Shown one piece after another: positions 18,724 through 26,327 of a DNA stretch of 64,000 bases (position 1 is its first letter; each line of letters starts with the position of its first letter). The stretch covers positions 1-64,000 of the forward strand of contig JACKAU010000003.1 of NCBI GenBank assembly GCA_020634855.1. Direction: 5' to 3'. A model generated the notes under the pieces. That model was not told where the DNA came from. It saw only the letters and a list, made by a program, of their open reading frames with translations, and searched no databases. The stretch comes from Anaerolineales bacterium (GTDB lineage Bacteria > Chloroflexota > Anaerolineae > 4572-78 > J111). A program made the translations under genes and the position numbers.

Positions 18724-21180
18724 TTATCCGACATCTGAAAACTCGGTGCGGCGAATGATTTCGTCCTGCAGCTCTTTGTCTAGTTCGGTGAAATAGGCAC
18801 TGTAACCGGCGACCCGCACCACCAGCGAGCGGAATTCCTCCGGATTGGCCTGGGCTTGGCGTAAGGTGTCTACGGAAACCACGTTGAATTGAACGTGCGG
18901 AATGTGCAGTTGGCAGAAACCGCGCAGCAGCAGCGTGAATTTCTTTAAGGCTTCAGACCCTTCAAAAAACATCGGCAGGAACTTCATATTCAACAGCGTG
19001 CCATTGGAAGCCAGTTCCAGGTTGAGTTTGCTGACGGAGTTGAGGGCCGCGGTTGCCCCCCGTTTGTCCCGACCGGCGGTCGGCGACAGGCCGCCATCGG
19101 CCAGCGGCGTGCCGGCCAAACGACCATCCGGGGTAGCGCCCGCGTTGGCCCCCATCGGCACGTGGGCCGAAACGGTGTAGAAGCCGGGTTGATAGACGCC
19201 GCCGCGAATGGTGGGGTACTGCTCCACCAGTGTGCTATAGCGATCACCCCATTTTTGGGCGTGTTGATCGACCCGGTCATCGTCATTGCCATATTTGGGC
19301 ACACGGTTGATGAGCCGCTGCCGCAACACTTCCTGCTCGGCGAAATTGGTGCGCAGAGTTGTGAGTAGATCGCCCGCCGAGAGCCACTGCTCATCGAAAA
19401 CGGCTTGCTTAATCGCGGCCAGGCTGTCGGCCACGTTAGCGATCTGGACACCCTGCACGCCGGAGAAGTTGTAGTGCGCCCCGCCGGCAGTCACATCCAG
19501 CCCTCGCTCGATACAATCCTCAATTACCAACGACAGAAAGGGCGAGGGATAGATTTCGGCGTGGATACTGTCAACGATGTTGCAGCCCTTGACCATCAGC
19601 GCCACAAAATGGGCCAACTGCTGATCATAAGCGGCTTCAAGCTCGTCGAAAGCATGCATCCGGTCGAGTGGCGGGGTCGCCAAGCCAATCTGCTCGCCGG
19701 TCTGCGAATCTTTGCCGCCGAAGAGGGTCAACTCCAGCACTCGGGTCAGGTTGAACATCGAGGCGTCACTCCAACCGAGCGCCTTGCCCGGAGTAGACAA
19801 CTCTACACAGCCGACCACGGCATAGTTCAGGGCATCCTCAGGGGCAATGCCCCGATTAAGCTGACCGGGAATGATGACCTCGTCGTTGAAGACCTGCGGC
19901 ATACCGCTGCCCCGGCCAATGACAAATGAGGCCGCCCGCAGGAACGCCTCCGGACTATTTTGATGAAGCCGAATCGATAGGTTGGGTTGGGTCAGGCCCA
20001 GGTCGGCCTGAGCGCGCAAGCACATGTAGCTCAGCAGGTTGGTGGCATCGCTGCCGTCCGTTTTTTGACCCCCAACCACCAGATTGAAACCGATCGGAAA
20101 GCCGGCAAAGTAGCGGGCGCTGCTACTGCTGCGGAGCAGCACGATCTCGTTGAATTTGAGCCACAGATATTCGAGCAGTTCTTGGGCTTGCTCCAGAGTT
20201 AATTGACCGGACTCCAAGTCGCGCTCCAGATACGGCAGCATGTACTGATCGAAGCGGCCGGGCGAGAAGCTACTAGCGTTCGACTCGATTTGGAGCAGGA
20301 CAAACAGGAACCAGATCCCTTGCAGCGCCTCGCGGAAGTCACGGGCCGGATGTTCGGCCAACCAATCGCATACAGCGGCAATCTCTTGTAGCTCGTGCTG
20401 TCTGGCCGAATCGCTGCTTTCTGCGGCCAGTTGATCGGCTAGCCGGGCGTAACGCTGCATTAATTCGGCCGCCGCCTGGAGAGCGATCAAAGCCGCTTCA
20501 TAGAACTGCTGCTGCGCCTGGCTTTGCGCCTCAGGCTGTTGCCGAGCCGCCAGAACTTTGTCTCGCAGACCGCCGACACCTAGCCGCAGCCAGTTCTCAA
20601 CACTGGGCAGGATATGTCCTTGGGCATGGTCGGTCTGATTGAGGGAAAAAGCCTTGCCCCGTACCGCTATCCTGACATCGTCCGGCACCCGAGTGGCGAC
20701 GATGTCTTCCAGCGTCCGGCCGCGCCAGTAGGGGAAGATATCTTCACGCAGCTCGCGGATTTGTTCGGCCGAGATGTTGAAACGATCTTGAGGGCGGGTC
20801 GGCAGGATCTCCAACTCCTTATCGACCCAATCGACCGCGCCTTCCGGGGCGATCACGCCCATGCGGGGCAGCAGCGAGCGGTTGCCCACGATCACTTCAT
20901 CAGGCCCGATGGCCAAGCTCATCGAGCGGACCAGATGCAGCAGCAGTTTGGCCCGGCGGATAACCATCGACTCGCCTTCAGTGGCGCAGTAGCTCTCGGT
21001 GGCAAAGCGAGCTCGCTCGACATCGATCTGGCGCTCGTTGGCTAGCAGCTGCTGCTTGATCCGGGCCGCTCGCGTGCTGGGACGAGTGCTGTGCCAGACC
21101 TCGGGCGGAAAGCCAGTCGTTGGTTCAGGTATTTCTTTCATAACCGACTGGACGTTGTCAGTGCTCTCTATGTTTATCAT
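18724..21180 (-). CDS. Glycyl radical enzyme, dehydratase/lyase type (pyruvate formate-lyase-like fold)
   Basis: 818-residue glycyl radical enzyme. The radical-bearing glycine is Gly792 in VVRVAGYSAYF and the thiyl cysteine is Cys458 in GCVELSTPGK, followed by Glu460. The Cys-x-Glu arrangement is that of dehydratase/lyase members such as glycerol dehydratase and choline TMA-lyase; classical PFL has a Cys-Cys pair instead. I choose the ATG at 21180 (MINIESTDN), with AAAGGAAG upstream, giving the usual family length. It is the first gene of the cluster GRE-E2-E3-E1-activase-HAD, behind a structured leader. It probably dehydrates or cleaves a polyol or sugar-derived substrate; the residues do not let me name it. 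Confidence 0.93.
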   Translation of the reverse strand: MINIESTDNVQSVMKEIPEPTTGFPPEVWHSTRPSTRAARIKQQLLANERQIDVERARFATESYCATEGESMVIRRAKLLLHLVRSMSLAIGPDEVIVGNRSLLPRMGVIAPEGAVDWVDKELEILPTRPQDRFNISAEQIRELREDIFPYWRGRTLEDIVATRVPDDVRIAVRGKAFSLNQTDHAQGHILPSVENWLRLGVGGLRDKVLAARQQPEAQSQAQQQFYEAALIALQAAAELMQRYARLADQLAAESSDSARQHELQEIAAVCDWLAEHPARDFREALQGIWFLFVLLQIESNASSFSPGRFDQYMLPYLERDLESGQLTLEQAQELLEYLWLKFNEIVLLRSSSSARYFAGFPIGFNLVVGGQKTDGSDATNLLSYMCLRAQADLGLTQPNLSIRLHQNSPEAFLRAASFVIGRGSGMPQVFNDEVIIPGQLNRGIAPEDALNYAVVGCVELSTPGKALGWSDASMFNLTRVLELTLFGGKDSQTGEQIGLATPPLDRMHAFDELEAAYDQQLAHFVALMVKGCNIVDSIHAEIYPSPFLSLVIEDCIERGLDVTAGGAHYNFSGVQGVQIANVADSLAAIKQAVFDEQWLSAGDLLTTLRTNFAEQEVLRQRLINRVPKYGNDDDRVDQHAQKWGDRYSTLVEQYPTIRGGVYQPGFYTVSAHVPMGANAGATPDGRLAGTPLADGGLSPTAGRDKRGATAALNSVSKLNLELASNGTLLNMKFLPMFFEGSEALKKFTLLLRGFCQLHIPHVQFNVVSVDTLRQAQANPEEFRSLVVRVAGYSAYFTELDKELQDEIIRRTEFSDVG

Positions 21181-21515
21181 GTATGGCTTCCTTTCATCTA
21201 CCCACATATCACTTTTGCAAACGAACGCGACGTTTGGCCAATCCCGCCGGATATAAATGATCCGGGCTATCAATCGACACCGGATGAAATCTGGTTTTTC
21301 GATGAAACCCCATTGATGGGGTGCTGTTTCATAGCTCGGCGAGTTCATCGCCGAGCGAGGCCCGGTCGTTGCTAAGGTGCGGGATAAAATGATATGTGGC
21401 TAGTCCTTTCATAAGCAATGGAGTGCAGAGCTTGGTCTGTCAGCAAACGCCTTTTTTTAAACCAGGATTTGCACCCCAATCTGCCGGTCTTCTAACCTTA
21501 GAAGCGGTGTTAAAA
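21181..21515 (-). promoter_or_regulatory. Leader region of the GRE operon with strong stem-loops
   Basis: The 335 bases before the GRE start hold no gene. Read on the minus strand they contain a perfect 8-bp hairpin CTCGGCGA-TGAAC-TCGCCGAG (plus 21335-21355), a second hairpin built on CCCCA-TCAA-TGGGG with outer TGAAA/TTTCA pairing (21303-21331), and several CCGG/ATCCGG repeats near 21240-21290. No clear -35/-10 pair was found. This could be a structured leader, but no known riboswitch class is recognised. Confidence 0.4.
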
Positions 21516-21600
21516 GATTAGTTCAGTCTAACAATGACCTAATATGGGGCTGCTATGAACCTCTTTTGATCACCTTTCAGATTAACAGACTGAACCAATC
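21516..21600. repeat. 85-bp inverted-repeat-bounded element, copy 1
   Basis: It begins GATTAGTTCAGTCTAA and ends TTAACAGACTGAACCAATC, which are imperfect inverted repeats of about 16 bp. A second copy of exactly the same length is at 36761-36845 and shares the inner block CCTAATATGGGG. Both copies abut the stop codon of a minus-strand gene (here the ROK kinase). Reads as a MITE-like element or a mobile terminator hairpin. Confidence 0.75.
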
Positions 21601-22551
21601 TTAACCGCGAGATTGCAATGTTTGCCGGGCCAACCAGCCACAACCTAAGATCGGTCCGTCATCGCCCAGGCCGGCCGGCAAAATCTTGACGCGCGAGGCC
21701 ACCGACTCGAAGCAGTAGGCCGGCGCCATTTGCCGGGCCGGTTCGAGAAAGAGATCGCCCGCTTTGGCCACGCTGCTGCCGATAACATACAACTCGATGT
21801 CCAGCACCATCGCTAGCGAGGCGACGGCAACCCCCAACGCTTGGCCGGCATGCATCAGTACCTGCTTGGCCAGGTCGTCGCCTGCCGCTGCCTGTTCGGC
21901 AACCCATTTACCGGTGATGGGCTGCTGGAGAGCCGGACGACCGGCTTGCTCCAACAAGCATTGATAATGATAGGCCAGGGCCGGCCCGGACATAAAGGAC
22001 TCGACGTTGCCCCTGATCCCGGAACTGCCTTTCTCACCATCGCGATCGATTGTGATATGCCCCACCTCGCCCGCGGAATTGTGCATGCCCCGATAGATTT
22101 GGCCGTCGATGATGATCGCCGCGCCGACGCCGGTGCCCACCACGATGTAGACCATACTCCCGGCGTTGCGTCCGACGCCATAGTGGTACTCGCCCAGGGC
22201 GGAGGCTTTGGCATCGTGCTCAAGCACCACCGGCATATCCAGCCGGCTTTCGAGCATCTCTCGGAGGGGCACGTTACGCCAGCCGGTCAGGTTGGGCGGA
22301 TCAATGATCAGGCCGGTCTCGTGGTCCAGGGGACCGGGGCTGCAAATGCCGGCAGCGGCCACTCGGTTGCCGGGCGGTAACTCGGCTTGCAGTTCGGCGA
22401 TGCTGGCGACGATGCGTTCGACTGCCGCCTCCGGTCCGGCTGTTACCTCGGTCGGAATCCGCCGCTGAGCCACTATTCGATCAAGGGGATCAATCAAGCC
22501 TAGCGCAATCTTGGTTGCGCCTAAATCTATGCCAACGATCCAGTCATTCAT
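21601..22551 (-). CDS. ROK-family sugar kinase lacking the zinc motif
   Basis: 316-residue ROK (repressor/ORF/kinase) protein without an HTH domain, so an enzyme rather than a repressor. It has the phosphate-binding DLGATKIALGLI, a catalytic Asp in LEHDAKASALGEY, VVGTGVGAAII, and GEVGHITID. The family's zinc-binding CxCGxxGC after that is replaced by GSSGIRGN: all three cysteines are lost while the flanking E-S-F-x-S-G-P-A-L is kept. It probably phosphorylates a sugar delivered by the ABC importer upstream, but the lost zinc site suggests altered stability or substrate. The start has GGAGGAA, and its ATG overlaps the end of the small GlcG/HbpS remnant. Confidence 0.88.
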   Translation of the reverse strand: MNDWIVGIDLGATKIALGLIDPLDRIVAQRRIPTEVTAGPEAAVERIVASIAELQAELPPGNRVAAAGICSPGPLDHETGLIIDPPNLTGWRNVPLREMLESRLDMPVVLEHDAKASALGEYHYGVGRNAGSMVYIVVGTGVGAAIIIDGQIYRGMHNSAGEVGHITIDRDGEKGSSGIRGNVESFMSGPALAYHYQCLLEQAGRPALQQPITGKWVAEQAAAGDDLAKQVLMHAGQALGVAVASLAMVLDIELYVIGSSVAKAGDLFLEPARQMAPAYCFESVASRVKILPAGLGDDGPILGCGWLARQTLQSRG

Positions 22552-22672
22552 CGTTATTCCTCCCGTCGATTACGGCTATGGCAGCGCCTTTGCCTTTTTT
22601 CTCCAATGCGGCCTGAATCCATGCGATGACTTTTAGAGCGTCAGTGTGCGACAGACTGTATTTTTGAATCAT
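22544..22672 (-). pseudogene. Truncated GlcG/HbpS (DUF336)-like N-terminus, 42 residues
   Basis: A short ORF starting at ATG 22672 with an excellent ribosome binding site (AAAGGGGGA, about 8 bases upstream). It encodes YSLSHTDALKVIAWIQ and then LEKKGKGAAIAVIDG, which resembles the first 35 residues of the GlcG/HbpS (DUF336) family, then stops. Full-length members are about 140 residues. It overlaps the GMC oxidoreductase 3' end by 32 bases and the ROK start by 8 bases, and its last codons contain the ROK ribosome binding site. Best read as the remnant of a deleted gene that may still couple translation of ROK. Confidence 0.5.
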
Positions 22673-24194
22673 TAGATACGTCCCCCTTTCGTTCGTTAAT
22701 GAGGTGATCGGCCACCCGTAAGGCTTGAGCCGCGATGGTCAGGGCCGGATTCATAGCGGCTGAAGAGGGGAAGAAGGACGAATCGACGACGTAGAGATTT
22801 TCAAGGTCATGGGCGCGACAGAACGGATCGAGCACCGAAGTGGCCGGATCGAGACCGAAGCGTAAGGTACCGCATTGATGGGAGTTCGTTTCGATGCCCA
22901 TCGGCTGCGTAAACACAAACGTGTAACCGGCGCGGCGCATCATCTGGCGCGCGGTTTCGACGAGCTGTTGATGGGCGACCCGGTTATTCGGCTGCCACCA
23001 GACCCGAAGCCGGCCATCCGAACCCAGAGCAATGCGATTGTTAGGGTCGGGTAAATCCTCTGACATAATCCACCAGTCCACGCTGCGATTAGCCATAGCT
23101 TGAAGGATAGGTCGCGGCACAAGCGGTTGGGCCACAGTCAGCATTCCGGCCTGCAATTTGCCGAGTAATTGGATATTGCCCAAGGGGTAGGGAAAATTCG
23201 GCCCTTTGAAGTAGAAATCGTTTATGGCCATCGTCTTTTGGAACACCGTCGGATTTCGGTGAAGCGGATTGACCGCCGTCATCGCGGTATTGTTATGAAC
23301 CATGTAGTTCCGGCCCACCTGACCCGAGGCGTTGGCTAGACCATCGGGATGCTTGCTGTTGGCCGAGCGCAGCAGCAGCGCCGCCGAGTTGACCGCGCCG
23401 CAAGAGACGATAAAACGGTCGGCCCGCACTTCCAGCCGCTCGCCGTTGCGCTCGACTTCCAGGCCGACCACGCGCCGGCCGGTCGAGGCGGTCAGGAGGC
23501 GGCCGGCCATCGTGCCGGTCCAGAGTTCAACGTTCGGGCTTTCCAGCGCCGGGCGCACGCAGCAGACGTCAGCATCAGCTTTGGCTAAAACCTGGCAGGG
23601 AAAGCCGTCACAGGTTTTACAGCGAATACAACGTCCCCCTTCTCTTAAGTCAAGGCCCATGGGGTAGTGGAACGGGTTTAGGTCCTGTTGCCGGAGTTGG
23701 TCGGCCAGCGTTTCGATGTAAGGCTCGTGAGGTACCGACGGAAAAGGGAATGGTCCGGAGCGGGGTGGCTCGGTGGGGTCCTCGCCGGCTTGGCCATGCG
23801 CCCAGTAGATTTGTTCGGCCTGAGCATAGTACGGCTCTAACGCTTCATACGTAATCGGCCAGGCCGGTGAGGTGCCGCCCTCATGCTCAAGCGCCTCGAA
23901 ATCTTGGCGACGAAATCGGGGTAAGGCCGCCCCATAAACTTTGGTGTTGCCGCCGACAAAATAGTGGACGCCAGGCTGAAACGACGCTTCCGCTGAGGCA
24001 TCCTGCCAAACCTCGGCGGGTTTATAGCGCTTCTGGTTAAATACGGCCTCAGGGCTCCAGTTTTCGGTCTCTTGAGGTAGATAGTCACCTCGCTCGATGA
24101 GGAGCAAACGGGCGCCACTGTGGCGCAGGGCATAGGCTAAGGTTCCGCCGCCCATACCGGTACCGATAATAACAATATCATAATCGTGCTGCAT
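22641..24194 (-). CDS. GMC-family flavin oxidoreductase
   Basis: 517-residue FAD-dependent alcohol/sugar dehydrogenase. The N-terminal dinucleotide motif is IVIIGTGMGGGTLAYALR; GGNTKVYGAALPRF is typical of GMC enzymes. At the C-terminus HQCGTLRFG supplies the catalytic His and NPALTIAAQALRVADH the second catalytic residue (Asn). Residues 189-200 contain C-x2-C-x2-C-x4-C (CIRCKTCDGFPC), a cysteine cluster seen in a subset of GMC proteins. There is no signal peptide, so it is cytoplasmic unless partner-exported. The start is the ATG 24194 with GGAGG upstream; 14 bases separate it from the permease stop. Likely oxidises a hydroxyl of the imported sugar or polyol. Confidence 0.88.
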   Translation of the reverse strand: MQHDYDIVIIGTGMGGGTLAYALRHSGARLLLIERGDYLPQETENWSPEAVFNQKRYKPAEVWQDASAEASFQPGVHYFVGGNTKVYGAALPRFRRQDFEALEHEGGTSPAWPITYEALEPYYAQAEQIYWAHGQAGEDPTEPPRSGPFPFPSVPHEPYIETLADQLRQQDLNPFHYPMGLDLREGGRCIRCKTCDGFPCQVLAKADADVCCVRPALESPNVELWTGTMAGRLLTASTGRRVVGLEVERNGERLEVRADRFIVSCGAVNSAALLLRSANSKHPDGLANASGQVGRNYMVHNNTAMTAVNPLHRNPTVFQKTMAINDFYFKGPNFPYPLGNIQLLGKLQAGMLTVAQPLVPRPILQAMANRSVDWWIMSEDLPDPNNRIALGSDGRLRVWWQPNNRVAHQQLVETARQMMRRAGYTFVFTQPMGIETNSHQCGTLRFGLDPATSVLDPFCRAHDLENLYVVDSSFFPSSAAMNPALTIAAQALRVADHLINERKGDVSNDSKIQSVAH

Positions 24195-24208
24195 AAGATG
24201 CCTCCAGA

Positions 24209-25072
24209 TTAACCCTTCACCGAGCCGGCCAACAACCCTTGAATAAAGAAGCGGCCCAAGAAGATATAAATGAGCGCGGTGGGGATGGCCGCGATGACGG
24301 CCCCGGCCATGACCACGTTCCAGTCCACGGAAAGGAGCCGGATAGATTGTTAAGCGCAATCGTTACCGGTTGGGCGGCCGGATTGGGCACCACCGTCACC
24401 CCGAACAGAAAGTCGTTCCAGATATTAGTAAACTGAAAGATGCCGACGACCACAAAGGCCGGATATAGAGACCGGTAACATAATGTGGGTGAAGGTGGTC
24501 ATCACCCCGGCTCCGTCAACCCGGGCCGCTTCGAGAAGTTCGGTGGGGACGCCGGCAAAGTAGTTACGAAAAATCAAGGTGGTGATCGGCAAACCATAAA
24601 CTACGTGGACCAAAATTAAGCCCCAGAGGGTGCCGTAGACCTTAATGATTTGCAAAAATGTCACCAATGGGATCAGAATAGCCTGGTACGGAATAAAGAA
24701 GCCAAAGAGCATGATCGTAAACAGGATATCCGATCCCCGAAACTTCCATTTCGCCAGCAAATAGCCGTTGATGGCTCCGATTAAGGCCGAGATGATGGTT
24801 GCCGGAATGACCATCAGTAAGCTATTGACCATATTCGGGCGGAGGCGCTCCCAGGCTTCGAAAAAACCGCCCCCGCTCAAGCTCGTTGGCAGGTCCCACA
24901 TGGTGGACAAACTCACCCCTTGGGCCTCTTTCAACCCGTTATTGACCATTACGTATACCGGCAAGAGGTAGAATAGAAACATTAAGACCAGAATTAGCCA
25001 GATGCCCCATTCACTCGGTTTTTTGGGTAGCGACCAACCTAAGTTTCTTTTAGTACCGGGTTGTGCGGCCAT
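24209..25072 (-). pseudogene. ABC sugar permease, MalG type, with two compensating frameshifts
   Basis: Inner-membrane permease of the sugar ABC importer. The first 205 residues read normally, including the EAA-loop region VPTELLEAARVDGAG. Then an extra C in GGCCTTTG (near plus 24457-24460) shifts the frame into VVGIFQFTNIWNDFLFG and TVVPNPAAQPVTIALNN, and a missing T in the run near 24329 restores the first frame for VDWNVVMAGAVIAAIPTAL and the terminal LAGSVKG. Both segments match the family closely and the total length (864 bases) stays a multiple of three. This suggests either two sequencing/assembly errors or very recent mutation. As written, translation of the intact frame stops after SISGLCGRRHLSVY. 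The ATG overlaps the preceding permease stop by one base. Confidence 0.85.
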
Positions 25073-26130
25073 TAGGCGGCCTCCTCTCTTAAATTACTGG
25101 CCAGGTAAGGAATGATGACGATAGCCACCAGTGCCAACATGACAATTGACGCCGCTGATCCCAGATTGTAGCGGGTTGCCTTGAACATCATCTCAAAGAC
25201 GAAGATGGCCGGTACGTCGGTGGCAAAGCCCGGCCCCACGCCAGACATGGTGAAGACCAGATCAAAGATTTTGAGTGACACGTGGAGCAGAATAATGGCG
25301 ACACTGATGGTGACCGGCTTCAACATAGGGATAATGATCCGCCGGTAAACTTGCCACTCGGAAGCGCCATCGATCCGAGCTGCCTCGCGAACCTCGTGTG
25401 AAATTGTCGCCATTCCACCCAAATACATCGCCATGACAAAGCCCGATAACTGCCAGGTAGCGGCAATAGCGACCGGAATAAGGGCCATGGGAATACCCAA
25501 CTTCACCTGAAGATTGCCTGCCGCCGGCCAGATCGCGGCTAGAGCATCGTTGACTTGGAAGACTACATTCGGATCGGTGATCCAGCCCGGCTGTAACGGC
25601 TCCATGCCGAATTGGGTTAACAGGGCATTGATTCCAAAAATCTCGAAAAAGAGGTTGATGCCGGTCTCCGGATTGAAAATCCAGCGCCAGGCCACGCCGG
25701 TTACCACAAACGACAAGGCGTAAGGAAAAAGAAACATATTGCGAAAGACCGTGGAACCGAATATTTTACGATCCAGTAAAATGGCTAGCGTTAGGCCCAG
25801 CAGGATCGCAAACGTCATGAACACAATGGTGAAGACCAAGGTATTGCGTAAATCGGCCTGAAAGCGGGGCATGGCAAACATATCAACATAGGTCTGATAA
25901 ACAGGTTCACGGAGGGTCAAATCTCTCTTGAGCGTACGCCAATTAGACAAGGAGACATATAAAGTGGTACTGATGAAAAAATAGACAAAAATGGCGATCA
26001 CAATGAGCGACGGTAACAGCAATAAAAACGATTGCATGCGTTCGGTCATCACCCGGCGCCGTTGAGGGACTGACGAAGCATGGCCCACTTGCTCATTAGA
26101 CAAGTCCGACTCCGAGGGTATAGCTGACAT
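25072..26130 (-). CDS. ABC sugar permease, MalF type
   Basis: 352-residue inner-membrane subunit with about six membrane segments; the first follows a 30-residue cytoplasmic N-terminus (SFLLLLPSLIVIAIFVYFF). The conserved EAA motif is EVREAARIDGASEWQVYRRI. It pairs with the permease at 24209-25072 and the binding protein at 26328-27731. No ATP-binding subunit is encoded in the window, so a shared MsmX/MalK-type ATPase elsewhere is expected. The start at 26130 (MSAIPSESD) has AAGGAAGTAGG upstream; the in-frame ATG at 26256 would add unrelated sequence and lies in a hairpin. Stop and next start overlap as TAATG. Confidence 0.9.
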   Translation of the reverse strand: MSAIPSESDLSNEQVGHASSVPQRRRVMTERMQSFLLLLPSLIVIAIFVYFFISTTLYVSLSNWRTLKRDLTLREPVYQTYVDMFAMPRFQADLRNTLVFTIVFMTFAILLGLTLAILLDRKIFGSTVFRNMFLFPYALSFVVTGVAWRWIFNPETGINLFFEIFGINALLTQFGMEPLQPGWITDPNVVFQVNDALAAIWPAAGNLQVKLGIPMALIPVAIAATWQLSGFVMAMYLGGMATISHEVREAARIDGASEWQVYRRIIIPMLKPVTISVAIILLHVSLKIFDLVFTMSGVGPGFATDVPAIFVFEMMFKATRYNLGSAASIVMLALVAIVIIPYLASNLREEAA

Positions 26131-26217
26131 AGATACACCTACTTCCTTAGAGCTGAAAAAGAGCTGAAAAAGATCTGAAAAACAAATAACTTCCGCAATG
26201 CTAAGAGTGGAGATAAT

Positions 26218-26256
26218 GTGGGGCGTGGTGCATGACGGAAACGGACCACGCCCCAC
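26218..26256 (-). promoter_or_regulatory. Intercistronic stem-loop after the binding-protein gene
   Basis: Perfect 12-bp inverted repeat GTGGGGCGTGGT / ACCACGCCCCAC around a 15-base loop, between the substrate-binding protein and the first permease. There is no T run, so it is not a classic terminator. Stem-loops in this position commonly protect binding-protein mRNA and lower permease expression; that role is inferred. Confidence 0.7.
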
Positions 26257-26327
26257 GCCTCACGAGAACCGACATTTTGTTTTCTGGCGTTACCCAATAC
26301 GGCCCTCACCCCGGCTAATTCCGGGGA

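Noticed and set aside
24217..24453. Independent 78-codon gene at the end of the permease
   Set aside because: Its first half is exactly the missing middle of the permease read in a shifted frame; its second half becomes permease again after a further shift, so it is not a separate gene.
24480..24540. Programmed frameshifting in the permease
   Set aside because: No slippery heptamer or downstream structure is present at either indel, and two opposite shifts would be needed; error or mutation is simpler.
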